Shown here one piece after another: positions 24,434 through 32,330 of a DNA stretch of 36,856 nt; the stretch's first letter is position 1; each line of letters opens with the position of its first letter. This DNA is from an uncultured Lachnospiraceae bacterium (GTDB lineage: Bacteria > Bacillota > Clostridia > Lachnospirales > Lachnospiraceae), in contig CAJUJK010000034.1 of NCBI GenBank assembly GCA_910586705.1, forward strand, positions 1-36,856. Direction: 5' to 3'. The translations under genes were made by a program, and so were the position numbers. The notes under the pieces were generated by a model. The model made no database searches. It worked only from the letters and a program-made list of their open reading frames with translations, and had not been told where the DNA came from.

Positions 24434-24646
24434 CTATATGGAAATCGCTTCCGCCAAGTCAGTATCCATATTGTATCTGGCATCCTTGATCGAAACAACA
24501 CAGCCGCCCCTGATATGGGAGATCACCGTAATCGGTTCCCCGCTGTAACAGCCCAGCGAAAAGAGAAAAGATCTCAGTTCCTCGTCCTGCGCCTCGATAT
24601 CCTTCACAATGTACTCTTCTCCGACTCTCGCATCAATCAGATTCAT
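24434..24646 (-). CDS. feoA: Ferrous iron transport protein A
   Basis: A 70-aa SH3-like FeoA protein, of usual length, with the conserved LFSLGCYSGEPITVI and AISI ending. It is cytosolic and promotes Fe2+ uptake by FeoB. GGAAGGGAGG precedes the ATG. The promoter at 24729-24757 and overlapping GTTAG boxes indicate metal-dependent repression. Confidence 0.9.
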   Translation of the reverse strand: MNLIDARVGEEYIVKDIEAQDEELRSFLFSLGCYSGEPITVISHIRGGCVVSIKDARYNMDTDLAEAISI

Positions 24647-24704
24647 AAATGCCTCCCTTCCGAACCGCTCCTATCATAGTTCTTCCATCTCACTTCCTTT
24701 TTGT

Positions 24705-24720
24705 GTTAGTATTGGCTAAC
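24705..24720. promoter_or_regulatory. DtxR/MntR-type box before feoA
   Basis: GTTAGTATTGGCTAAC shares the GTTAG-N6-CTAAC layout with 24295-24310, and a half-site GTTAGTTTAA follows at 24726-24735. Both lie at or just past the -10 of feoA, the expected position for a repressor. Confidence 0.65.
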
Positions 24721-24728
24721 CAAAAGTT

Positions 24729-24757
24729 AGTTTAATATAACCCTCCTTCTTTGTCAA
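24729..24757 (-). promoter_or_regulatory. feoA promoter
   Basis: A consensus TTGACA (24752-24757) and TAAACT (24729-24734) are 17 bp apart on the minus strand. The -10 shares bases with a GTTAG half-site. Confidence 0.65.
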
Positions 24758-24833
24758 TCCCCTTTTCCAAAATATTTCCATCACGGATCATTTCAACCCG
24801 CAGCTGCATGTCGCAAAAGCGCCCCTGTTTTTG

Positions 24834-24862
24834 TTGTCTTTGCCCACGGAAAATGGTATGAT
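24834..24862 (+). promoter_or_regulatory. Promoter of the DtxR-family gene
   Basis: TTGTCT (24834-24839) and TATGAT (24857-24862) are 17 bp apart, with an extended -10 (TGG before TATGAT). It lies 67 nt before the start codon. No GTTAG box overlaps it, so autoregulation by the same sites is not evident. Confidence 0.55.
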
Positions 24863-24928
24863 GACAGTATCTGAAACGAGAGACCGGCAAGGCTTACACT
24901 GACCCCTTTGGGACATTGGAGGAAACCT

Positions 24929-25315
24929 ATGAGTTATATCAGACACCGTGCGGACGAATCACAGGAAGATTATCTGGAGACCATCCTCATGCTGCAGAAA
25001 AAGCTGGGACAGGTCCGCTCCATAGATATCGCAAACGAAATGAACTTCTCCAAGCCAAGCGTCAGCGTGGCGATGAAAAACCTGCGCGAGAAGGCTTATA
25101 TCACCATGTCCGAAAACGGCTTTATCACGCTCACCGAAAGCGGACGGGAACGCGCCGAAAACGTGCTGGAGCGCCACACCATCCTCTCCGACTGGCTGGT
25201 CAGCATCGGCGTAAGCCAAAAGACCGCGCTGGAGGACGCCTGCCGGATGGAACACGACTTAAGCGAGGAAAGCTTCGAGGCAATCAAAAAAGCGGTGGCT
25301 CTGAAACAAGTCTGA
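24929..25315 (+). CDS. DtxR/MntR-family metal-dependent regulator
   Basis: A 128-aa regulator with an N-terminal winged helix (ESQEDYLETILML, then VRSIDIANEMNFSKPSVSVA) and a metal-binding/dimerisation helix set containing ERHTILSDWL and CRMEHDLSEE, which provide His, Cys and Glu ligands as in DtxR/MntR. No C-terminal SH3 domain is present, as in MntR-length proteins. It is divergent from feoA, so iron control of feoAB is the likely role. The start is set by GGAGG before ATG at 24929. Confidence 0.9.
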   Translation: MSYIRHRADESQEDYLETILMLQKKLGQVRSIDIANEMNFSKPSVSVAMKNLREKAYITMSENGFITLTESGRERAENVLERHTILSDWLVSIGVSQKTALEDACRMEHDLSEESFEAIKKAVALKQV

Positions 25316-25532
25316 CCTGCTCTGCTAAAACAAATATCCAAACTGGCAATTTCATCAGGCTCCGCGTTTATGTGACAGACACCGATTCCGTTGTCATCAC
25401 AGTCCTGCCAGCCATGTCCCAGAGAAAAACAAGTAAATATAGATTCCAGCCAATTCCCTTCATCTTCTGTTTAAAGTACAGAAGAATGTGCAAACTATCC
25501 TTGAGTTACTGAAAGCGGGGGATACAACGGTT

Positions 25533-27290
25533 ATGGATATTTTTGATATTTTGGCACTTGCCGGCGGCTTAAGCCTGTTTCTGTTCGGCATGAGCGTGAT
25601 GAGCGAAGCGTTGGAACGGCGCGCGGAGGGGAGTCTGAAGCTGCTGCTCGCCAGACTGACCCAGAATAAAACTGCCGGCTTTCTGACGGGTCTGGTCGTC
25701 ACCGCCGTGATCCAGAGTTCTTCCGCCGCAACCGTGATGGTGGTAGGTTTTGTCAACTCCGGCGTGATGACTTTAAAACAGGCAATCAACGTGATCATGG
25801 GGGCAAACGTGGGCACCACCGTCACCGCATGGCTTTTAAGCTTAAGCGGCATTTCCAGCGACAACCTTTTTGTCAAGATGCTCAAGCCCACCTCCTTCAC
25901 GCCCATTCTGGCAACGGCAGGCATCCTTCTTTTTATGTTTGGAAAGACAAGCAAGAAAAAGGATTCCGGCACCATCCTCTTAGGTTTTGCCACCCTGATG
26001 TTCGGCATGGACGCCATGTCCTCCGCGGTATCGGGGCTTGCCGACGTGCCCGCATTCCAGCAGATGTTTATCCTGTTTAAAAATCCCGTCCTCGGTATCA
26101 TCGTGGGTGCCGTGCTCACGGCGGTGATACAGTCCAGCTCCGCCTCCGTCGGCATCCTGCAGGCGCTCGCCTCCACGGGACAGGTCTCCTACGGCGCCGC
26201 CATGCCCATCATCATGGGACAGAATATCGGCACCTGCGCAACTGCCCTCCTCTCCTCCTTCGGCACGACGAAGAATGCCAGACGGGCGGCAGTCGTCCAT
26301 CTGTCCTTTAATATTCTTGGAACACTGATCCTGCTCCTCGTCTTTCTCCCCGTGTCCCTGTTTGTAAAGCCCGCGTTTCTGGATGAATCCGCATCCCTGT
26401 TTGGTATCGCGCTCACCCACTCCGCCTTTAACATTTTGTGCACCCTCATACTACTTCCCACCTCCGCCCTTCTGGAAAAGCTGGCGGTGAAGCTCGTCCC
26501 CGACGCCGAAGTGAAGGAAACCGCCTCCATACTGGACGAAAGACTCCTCGCCGCGCCCCATATCGCGCTGGACAGATGCTATACGCTGGTGCGGGAAATG
26601 GCGGAAATCTCCACCACGTCTTTGAAAAACGGGATGAAACTGCTGACCCGCTATGACAGGCAGACCGCAAAGGAAGTGCAGGAAGCGGAAGAAAAGTGCG
26701 ATCACTATGAAGATATGCTGGGAACCTACCTTGTGAAACTGAGTAGCTATCAGATGAGCGACGCCGACAGCGGCAGCGTCTCCATGATGTTAAAAGTGAT
26801 CGGCGATCTGGAGCGGATTTCCGACCATAGTATCAATATTTTAAAATCCGCGGAAGAATTAAAGGACAAAAAACTGCAGTTCACCCCCGAAGCCTTAAAA
26901 GAACTGGACGTGCTCTGCAGCGCCGTATCAGAAATTATGACGCTCTCCTGTAGCGCCTTTGTACAAAACGATCTGGAACTGTCACGAAATATAGAACCGC
27001 TGGAACAGGTCATCGACGATTTGAAAACCCACATGCGAAACGCCCATGTAAGGCGTCTGAAAAAAGGGATCTGCTCCATCGAGACTGGCTTCATCTGGCT
27101 GGACCTTCTCACCAATCTGGAAAGGGCGGCAGACCACTGTTCCAACATCGCCATCTGCATCCTGGACGCTGCGGAAAACAGCATGAATCTGCACCATTCC
27201 CTTTCCGTAATGAAGAAGGAAAGCCCTTATTACAAAGATCAGTATGCCTTCTACTCCGAAAAATATGTACTGCCAAAGGTTAACGGATGA
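25533..27290 (+). CDS. Na/phosphate cotransporter family protein with PhoU domain
   Basis: A 585-aa membrane protein with two repeats of the Na/Pi cotransporter domain, each holding the signature TAVIQSSSA (about residues 60 and 200), and a C-terminal cytoplasmic PhoU-like helical domain from about residue 340. NptA-type proteins couple sodium to phosphate entry. The start at 25533 (MDIFDILALAGGLSLFLFGM) matches the family; GTG at 25488 would add 15 residues. Its 3' end overlaps the convergent gene by 11 bp, with no terminator between them. Confidence 0.92.
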   Translation: MDIFDILALAGGLSLFLFGMSVMSEALERRAEGSLKLLLARLTQNKTAGFLTGLVVTAVIQSSSAATVMVVGFVNSGVMTLKQAINVIMGANVGTTVTAWLLSLSGISSDNLFVKMLKPTSFTPILATAGILLFMFGKTSKKKDSGTILLGFATLMFGMDAMSSAVSGLADVPAFQQMFILFKNPVLGIIVGAVLTAVIQSSSASVGILQALASTGQVSYGAAMPIIMGQNIGTCATALLSSFGTTKNARRAAVVHLSFNILGTLILLLVFLPVSLFVKPAFLDESASLFGIALTHSAFNILCTLILLPTSALLEKLAVKLVPDAEVKETASILDERLLAAPHIALDRCYTLVREMAEISTTSLKNGMKLLTRYDRQTAKEVQEAEEKCDHYEDMLGTYLVKLSSYQMSDADSGSVSMMLKVIGDLERISDHSINILKSAEELKDKKLQFTPEALKELDVLCSAVSEIMTLSCSAFVQNDLELSRNIEPLEQVIDDLKTHMRNAHVRRLKKGICSIETGFIWLDLLTNLERAADHCSNIAICILDAAENSMNLHHSLSVMKKESPYYKDQYAFYSEKYVLPKVNG

Positions 27291-27897
27291 AATTCGTTCT
27301 CTGCACAGGCTCCTTCTCCGGCAGACCGTAAGTTTCCTTCCCGAGCGCAATGCTCTTCATCAGGAAAGTCATATTCCTGGCAAGCGCGCGCATCGTCTGC
27401 AGCCCCTCCGCATCCTGCGCAGCCTCGCCCTGCACCCTGCCGTGGACGCTGTTCCAGTACTGGCTGGACGCCACCGGCATACCGCAGATCGTAAAATACT
27501 TGTTCATCTCGTCAAAGGTCGCCGACATGCCTCCCCGCCTTGCCACCACCACGCTCGCCCCTACCTTCATGCTCTTGTCAAAAGGCGTGCTGTAAAACAA
27601 CCTGTCTAAAAAGGAAATCAGCGTGCCGTTTGCGGACGCATAGTAAACCGGCGACGCGATCACCAGCCCGTCGCACGCCTCAAATTTCGACGCCGTCTCA
27701 TTCACCATGTCGTCAAACACACATTTCCCTTTGTCCGCACATGTCCCGCAGGCGATGCAGCCACGGATATCCTTGTTTCCGATCTGGATCGTTTCCGCCT
27801 CCACGCCCTCCGCCGCAAAAATCTGCTCCATCTCTTTTAAGGCGATGGATGTGTTGCCTCCCACACGCGGACTTCCGTTGATCATGAGAACTTTCAT
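27280..27897 (-). CDS. NAD(P)H-dependent FMN reductase/iron-sulfur flavoprotein-like
   Basis: This 205-aa flavodoxin-fold protein has the FMN phosphate loop INGSPRVGGNT at residues 6-16 and a Cys motif CIACGTCADKGKC (C-x2-C-x2-C-x5-C) near residue 50, the cluster-binding motif of iron-sulfur flavoproteins. SPVYYASANG supplies the flavin-ring contacts. It is a redox enzyme of the cytosol; substrates are unknown. AAAGGAGG precedes the ATG at 27897. Confidence 0.88.
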   Translation of the reverse strand: MKVLMINGSPRVGGNTSIALKEMEQIFAAEGVEAETIQIGNKDIRGCIACGTCADKGKCVFDDMVNETASKFEACDGLVIASPVYYASANGTLISFLDRLFYSTPFDKSMKVGASVVVARRGGMSATFDEMNKYFTICGMPVASSQYWNSVHGRVQGEAAQDAEGLQTMRALARNMTFLMKSIALGKETYGLPEKEPVQRTNFIR

Positions 27898-27951
27898 CGT
27901 GTTTTCCTCCTTTTGCTTATGATCAAAAATGTATTCATGCCAGTATTGAAC

Positions 27952-27982
27952 TATCATACCATAACTGGAAATAAAATGGTAT
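27952..27982 (-). promoter_or_regulatory. Promoter and inverted repeat before the flavoprotein gene
   Basis: An extended -10, TGGTATGAT, overlaps an inverted repeat ATACCAT/ATGGTAT (27956-27962 and 27976-27982, 13-nt spacer). A repressor bound there would block the promoter. No regulator gene is adjacent, and the -35 is not recognisable. Confidence 0.4.
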
Positions 27983-28040
27983 AAAAGAAAAATGCCGCGC
28001 CATGGGCAGCCTGATGTACTGTGTCCATGACCATCCTCCA

Positions 28041-28781
28041 TTAACCAAATACCAGACTGCAGACCAGCATACTCACCGGCTGGTGGAGCAGATAAATCCA
28101 AATCGTCCTGCTCCCGATAGCGGATAAAATCGGAACCTTATGCCGGGCGATTGTTTTCCATGTGTCATTCTCCCTAAATATTTCATTGGAAAAATACCCG
28201 CACAGATACAGAAACATCCATGGAATCAGAGGGAAATAGTCGCTTGACCGAAATCCCGGAAAAGGGAAGCCAAGCGGTGTCAGAATCTTTATAGAATAAA
28301 ATGCTGCCGAGACCTGCATACCTCCCCCAATCCCAATATAGCCATACTGTATCCGCTTGCAGAGAATAAACAGCACAAAACAGATTCCCAATCCCCACAT
28401 CGGAGATACTTTTTTTACCGCCCTTCGGAGCGGGAACATCAGCAGGACTGCACATCCCATAAAATTTAATATCCCGAACCAAATGGTTTCCGACGGTATA
28501 ACAATAAGGGTAACAAACGAAATAATAAAACCATACATATTGAACCGCAGACCACGCCACAGATTTCCCTCCATCCCCCACTTCCATACAAATCCAGAAA
28601 TAAAAATAAAGGTCTGGCATATCATCTGCTGCCAGATGTGGATTGCAGGAAGTCCATACCAAAGCGGGTTCCTCCCATATACAATAAATACATCATACAA
28701 AAAGTGAAATACCACCATGTTAACAACTGCAAAGCCCCTGATGCCGTCAATCAAACAATACCGTTTTTTCCGCGCCTCCAT
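28041..28781 (-). CDS. DUF1624/heparan-glucosaminide acetyltransferase-like membrane protein
   Basis: A 246-aa polytopic membrane protein, with about seven hydrophobic segments, whose N-terminus (LIDGIRGFAVVNMVVFHFLYD) has the RGFAxxxMxxFHFxYD pattern of bacterial DUF1624 proteins related to HGSNAT and acyltransferase-3. It ends in a typical SRTIWIYLLHQP segment. It probably transfers acyl groups to an envelope polymer; the acceptor is unknown. AAAGGAG precedes the ATG. The gene is AT-rich compared with those to its left. Confidence 0.75.
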   Translation of the reverse strand: MEARKKRYCLIDGIRGFAVVNMVVFHFLYDVFIVYGRNPLWYGLPAIHIWQQMICQTFIFISGFVWKWGMEGNLWRGLRFNMYGFIISFVTLIVIPSETIWFGILNFMGCAVLLMFPLRRAVKKVSPMWGLGICFVLFILCKRIQYGYIGIGGGMQVSAAFYSIKILTPLGFPFPGFRSSDYFPLIPWMFLYLCGYFSNEIFRENDTWKTIARHKVPILSAIGSRTIWIYLLHQPVSMLVCSLVFG

Positions 28782-28875
28782 AAACACTACTCCTTTCAAA
28801 GCACTATTTATGTTTTCAGCATAACAGATCGTTTCTTCTATGGCGGCGCCTTGCAAAAATTAAACGTTTGCGGGT

Positions 28876-28909
28876 AAAAAATGAGAAGTCCGGAATATTC
28901 TGCCGGACT
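28876..28909 (-). terminator. Terminator after the AgrC-like kinase gene
   Basis: AGTCCGG and CCGGACT form a 7-bp stem; on the minus strand a TTCTCATTTTTT tail follows. It is 33 nt past the kinase stop codon. Confidence 0.75.
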
Positions 28910-28941
28910 CCCCACTCACTTTATGTCATATATAAAGAAAT

Positions 28942-30021
28942 TCATTCTGCATCTTCCAAAAACAGGAGGACACTGATCTGGAAATCCCCATCCCGCTCTG
29001 TTACCGTCAGGCTTCCATGATACTTTTCTGCAATCCTTCGGATGTTTTTCAGCCCAAACCCATGCCCCTCAGAAGCCCCGAATGTCCGTTTTTTCCCGGA
29101 ACAATTATTTTGTGTGCTGATACAGAGGATGCCCCGGTCATATTTCATCATGATGTGGAATGTCGGTTCTATCACATCTGCCAAGGCATTCAGGGCATTT
29201 TCAAACAGGTTACTCAGAATCACATTGATATCAAAAACAGGGATATCCAGATGCTCCGGAATCTGGATTTTCCAAGAGATATCAATACTTGAACCTTTTG
29301 CCTTTGAAATCATATAATTTAGGATGCTGTCAATCTTTTCGTTTCCAGTGACGACGTGTTCCTCACTGTTTTCCATAAACGCCCCCATAGACACAAGGTA
29401 CTTAAGCGCTGCTTCATTTTCACCTTCTGATACCATATCCGTGAGCATTTTTATGTGATGCTTCATATCATGCTTCAAGGCGCGGATATTATGCTGTGAC
29501 TGCCTTATAATAGCAAACTGGTTCTCATAGATACGAACCTCCTGTTCCAACAGCTCACGCTCCCGTTCCTGCCGGGATTTCCCTGCCTTTTCCAAAATTA
29601 ACCCAAAAACAAAAAACAGACTGACGGAAATGGATGTGGCAATCAAATACTGGCGACTGTCAGTAACTGCCACAAACAAGACAGATTCAATGTTCCATTT
29701 ACCAATCCAGTATACTGTTGGGAGGATAACTGCCATCAGCAGCCGTCTGGTTGCTTTGCCTTGATAACAAAAAGACATCGCGGACAAAAACGGAATTTCC
29801 ACCAGTAAAAAGAACAGATCCATCAGGGTGATTCCCTGCTTGATATGGGAAATGCCCACAAGAAACCCCTCAAATATCCACAATACCGCAAAGACAGCTA
29901 TTACAATTTTCTTAGAAACCCTATACTTCCCAATGCAGGTAAAAAAACAGCGCATATAGAGACAGATGCGGACTGCCGCCAGTATAACAACAAAGCTTTT
30001 CATGGCAGACATTTGACTCAT
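28942..30021 (-). CDS. GHKL sensor histidine kinase (AgrC-like)
   Basis: A 359-aa kinase with about five or six membrane helices in residues 1-155, a dimerisation helix holding the phosphoacceptor in LKHDMKHHIKML (near residue 187), and a GHKL ATPase domain with N box NLFENALNAL and G box GHGFGLKNI. It would respond to a peptide or membrane signal and phosphorylate the LytTR regulator encoded upstream, with which it overlaps by 4 nt (ATGA). No AgrD/AgrB pair is nearby, so the ligand source is not evident. Confidence 0.9.
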   Translation of the reverse strand: MSQMSAMKSFVVILAAVRICLYMRCFFTCIGKYRVSKKIVIAVFAVLWIFEGFLVGISHIKQGITLMDLFFLLVEIPFLSAMSFCYQGKATRRLLMAVILPTVYWIGKWNIESVLFVAVTDSRQYLIATSISVSLFFVFGLILEKAGKSRQERERELLEQEVRIYENQFAIIRQSQHNIRALKHDMKHHIKMLTDMVSEGENEAALKYLVSMGAFMENSEEHVVTGNEKIDSILNYMISKAKGSSIDISWKIQIPEHLDIPVFDINVILSNLFENALNALADVIEPTFHIMMKYDRGILCISTQNNCSGKKRTFGASEGHGFGLKNIRRIAEKYHGSLTVTERDGDFQISVLLFLEDAE

Positions 30022-30743
30022 CCCCTTTGATATCTTTCTGCTAAGTTCTCTTTCATTGTTTTTCGGTACTTCTGACTGATCGGCAGACGCGTACCATCTG
30101 TCATCTGAACTGAATCATAATGATAAATCGAAACAAACGCTGTGTTTACGATATAGGACTTATGGATGATCCAGAACCCTTTTCCTGCCACCTGCCCCCA
30201 TACCTCCTGCATGGCACCATAAAATTCCTTCTGTCCCAAGCTGCTATATATTTCAACTTTCCTGCCATTGCAGGCAAAGTAGCGTATTTCGTCCAAATAC
30301 AGCCTGCAGACCGACTTCCCTATACGATAATAGAATTCATTTTTATTGGCTTCACTAAGCCTTATGAACTGCTCCAATGCAGCGTCCACATTCTCTTTGG
30401 CAAGCGGCTTGATCAGGAAGTCCAAAGGACGTATCTTAAACAGACTCATGGCATAGGTTTCTTTGGAGGAAATATAAACAATGCTGATCTTATCGTTGCC
30501 AAGATGTTCCCGAATCTGCCTGCCGACCTGAACACCATCCATCTCCAAAAGCTGGATGTCCAGAAAAATAAGATCATACAGACACTGTTCTTCAATCGAA
30601 TGATAAAGCGTCTCTCCAGAATAAAAAACTTCCGTTTCAATCCGCAAACCACGGCAGTCCGCAAAATCCAAGATCATTTTTTCCAAATCAGAGCAGGTAC
30701 CTATTTCATCGTCACATATCGCAATCCGTTTCAGTTCTGCCAC
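30018..30743 (-). CDS. LytTR-family response regulator (AgrA-like)
   Basis: A 241-aa regulator with a receiver domain (residues 1-125; DDE at 11-13, phosphoacceptor in FLDIQLLEMDG, conserved KPL motif) and a C-terminal LytTR DNA-binding domain beginning near residue 140. It starts with GTG inside the end of the preceding AbiEii-like gene (13-nt overlap), with AAGGAATGAG upstream. It acts with the GHKL kinase immediately downstream. Expression from the AbiE promoter would place the two-component pair under antitoxin control; that is inference. Confidence 0.92.
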   Translation of the reverse strand: MAELKRIAICDDEIGTCSDLEKMILDFADCRGLRIETEVFYSGETLYHSIEEQCLYDLIFLDIQLLEMDGVQVGRQIREHLGNDKISIVYISSKETYAMSLFKIRPLDFLIKPLAKENVDAALEQFIRLSEANKNEFYYRIGKSVCRLYLDEIRYFACNGRKVEIYSSLGQKEFYGAMQEVWGQVAGKGFWIIHKSYIVNTAFVSIYHYDSVQMTDGTRLPISQKYRKTMKENLAERYQRG

Positions 30744-31186
30744 CTCATTCCTTTTTCTGCCCCCGACTTTTTCTTTTGTATATTTTTTACCATATTATCC
30801 TTCATTCCTCCGGCATTCACATATTCATAAACAAAAGAGTCCAACGCATGATACTGTTTTGATTTTGCGTTAAGCTGATAACCTGCCGCAGCCATGTATT
30901 TCTGGATATGTTCTGTAATCTTTTTTCTTTCCTCCAGCATAGCCTCACGTTCAACCTCTTTTGAAAAATCAAGGTCTATATCAACCGAAAGCCGGGGCAA
31001 GTCAAAAATCGTAAGGTTGATCGCTGTTCCGCCTTTGAGCGCAAGGCTGTCTGACAACAGCGGGTCTTTTTCCATGAAAGCCAAAACATCCGCGAGCCGG
31101 CATACTTTTTCTAAAGTATCACGTGCAAACCCAAGTCCCTTTGCCTGCCGTCCAAGTGTAATCCGGTCATATTGCATCATAGTCAT
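30731..31186 (-). pseudogene. AbiEii-type nucleotidyltransferase toxin, C-terminally truncated
   Basis: A 151-aa protein with the nucleotidyltransferase core of AbiEii toxins: LKGGTAINLTIFDLPRLSVD followed by IDLDF, giving the GG-x-D-x-D metal site. Family members usually reach about 250-300 aa. Here homology stops after EYVNAGGMKDN, and about 20 unrelated basic residues lead into the response regulator gene. The C-terminal nucleotide-binding part is gone, so toxicity is doubtful. The start is ambiguous among three ATG codons near 31186-31180; GGGGG suits 31180. Confidence 0.7.
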
Positions 31187-31931
31187 TTACCCCCTTATCA
31201 ATCAGCACCCTTAAATTTTCCGGCGCAAAAAGCCGCCACCGCTTATGAAACACAAATCCATCCTTTTGGATACTGAAATATGTTTTGCTGTCCGGCAAGT
31301 GTTTCTCACATTCATCAAAAAAGAAATCCGACAGCCCAAAATCCCCTTGAAACATTTCAAGGATATATCCGGTTTTTTGATAAAGTTTTCCGCAATGATA
31401 TAAATCCAGAGAAGAAAGCAGATGATCCGATGAAAGAGATGGAATGAGCAGCATACAGCGCAGCAGCTCTTCAAGTCCGCCAATTTTTTCAAAATCCGCA
31501 ATGCTGTCAATTACTGTCCGTTCTAAGGAAGTCACACGAACGCCATTTCCCATTTCCACAACACCTTCTATTCCCCTATGCCTCACAGGGCAATAATCAA
31601 TCCCGTCATAAGAAAAGGGCCGTACCCGTTTTCCTGTTGCTACATACACCTCATAAAACACCTGATTTGCATAGCCATAATACTCAAAAGCACTATGATG
31701 GGAAACGTAGGCATCCTCCGCCACACTAGAGGCAATCTGGAAACGGTTTGGAATCGGCTGATCGGTTTCCAAACTCATAACCACATACAAATCACGGCGA
31801 ACCCGCTCAATATACCCCTTTTCTAAAAACTTTCGTATCTGCCAGGCTGCCGCGCTAGCCGAGCCGAGCCGCTTGGCAAGTCCATCCCGCGTAAAACAGC
31901 GCATAGCCGCAAGTTCTTTATATAAATCCAT
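31167..31931 (-). CDS. AbiEi-type antitoxin/transcriptional autorepressor
   Basis: A 254-aa protein with an N-terminal winged helix (LAKRLGSASAAAWQIRKFLE, then RVRRDLYVV) and a C-terminal antitoxin domain (SVAEDAYVSHHSAFEYYG and VTSLERTVIDSI). AbiEi proteins neutralise AbiEii and repress their own operon by binding inverted repeats; suitable repeats and a promoter lie directly upstream. GGCGGTG precedes the ATG. It overlaps the toxin gene by 20 nt. Unlike the toxin, it appears complete. Confidence 0.85.
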   Translation of the reverse strand: MDLYKELAAMRCFTRDGLAKRLGSASAAAWQIRKFLEKGYIERVRRDLYVVMSLETDQPIPNRFQIASSVAEDAYVSHHSAFEYYGYANQVFYEVYVATGKRVRPFSYDGIDYCPVRHRGIEGVVEMGNGVRVTSLERTVIDSIADFEKIGGLEELLRCMLLIPSLSSDHLLSSLDLYHCGKLYQKTGYILEMFQGDFGLSDFFFDECEKHLPDSKTYFSIQKDGFVFHKRWRLFAPENLRVLIDKGVNDYDAI

Positions 31932-31951
31932 TTTATCACCGCCTTGTTTTT

Positions 31952-31980
31952 ATTGTAGAGCAAAATGGCAGTATTTACAA
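31952..31980 (-). promoter_or_regulatory. abiE operon promoter
   Basis: TTGTAA (31975-31980) and TACAAT (31952-31957) are 17 bp apart on the minus strand, 20 bp upstream of the antitoxin start. Confidence 0.6.
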
Positions 31981-32055
31981 CTGTTTTGAGCAAAAACAAA
32001 AACAGTTATTTCAAATTTACACGAAATGGGAGTCATAACGAATATTTTGTGTAAA
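31979..32055. promoter_or_regulatory. Two inverted repeats upstream of abiEi
   Basis: Repeat 1: AACTGTTTT and AAAACAGTT (31979-31987, 31999-32007), perfect, overlapping the -35 by two bases. Repeat 2: TTTACACGAAAT and ATTTTGTGTAAA (32016-32027, 32044-32055), one mismatch. AbiEi-type repressors bind two inverted repeats upstream of their promoter, so these are likely operators. Confidence 0.55.
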
Positions 32056-32073
32056 AACAGAAACATTCAAAGA

Positions 32074-32108
32074 AAAGGACATCCACCAAAAAAGATGAAA
32101 TGTCCTTT
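32074..32108 (-). terminator. Hairpin after the Fic fossil
   Basis: A perfect 9-bp stem, AAAGGACAT and ATGTCCTTT, with a 17-nt loop; on the minus strand TCTTT follows. It is a weak terminator candidate for the transcript through 32119-33325. Confidence 0.4.
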
Positions 32109-32118
32109 GGCATATACG

Positions 32119-32330
32119 TTATTCAATTTTATATACAAAGCAGTTTACCGCTGTTTGCGCCGCTTTCTGCAAGTGCCTCTGTGTTACATTTCCATCATTA
32201 AAAGGATGGATACACAAAAAAGAGAATCCACTTTCTCGCTCGCAATTGCCTGCTCATAAGCCGTACATAACCGCGCCACCGCATCTGCTGTATCACACGG
32301 AGCAATCGGAATAAACCATGTGACCTCCTT
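32119..32330 (-). pseudogene. Fic-family (AMPylase) gene fossil
   Basis: Two frames carry adjacent pieces of a Fic protein. Frame one (about 32220-32320) reads WFIPIAPCDTADAVARLCTA then YEQAIASEKVDSL. Frame two (about 32119-32215) reads FLCIHPFNDGN, the catalytic HPFxxGN motif, followed by unrelated codons and a stop. About ten residues between VDSL and FLCIHPF are missing, with a frameshift, and everything after GN is lost. The frames are too degraded to make an enzyme. Confidence 0.65.
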
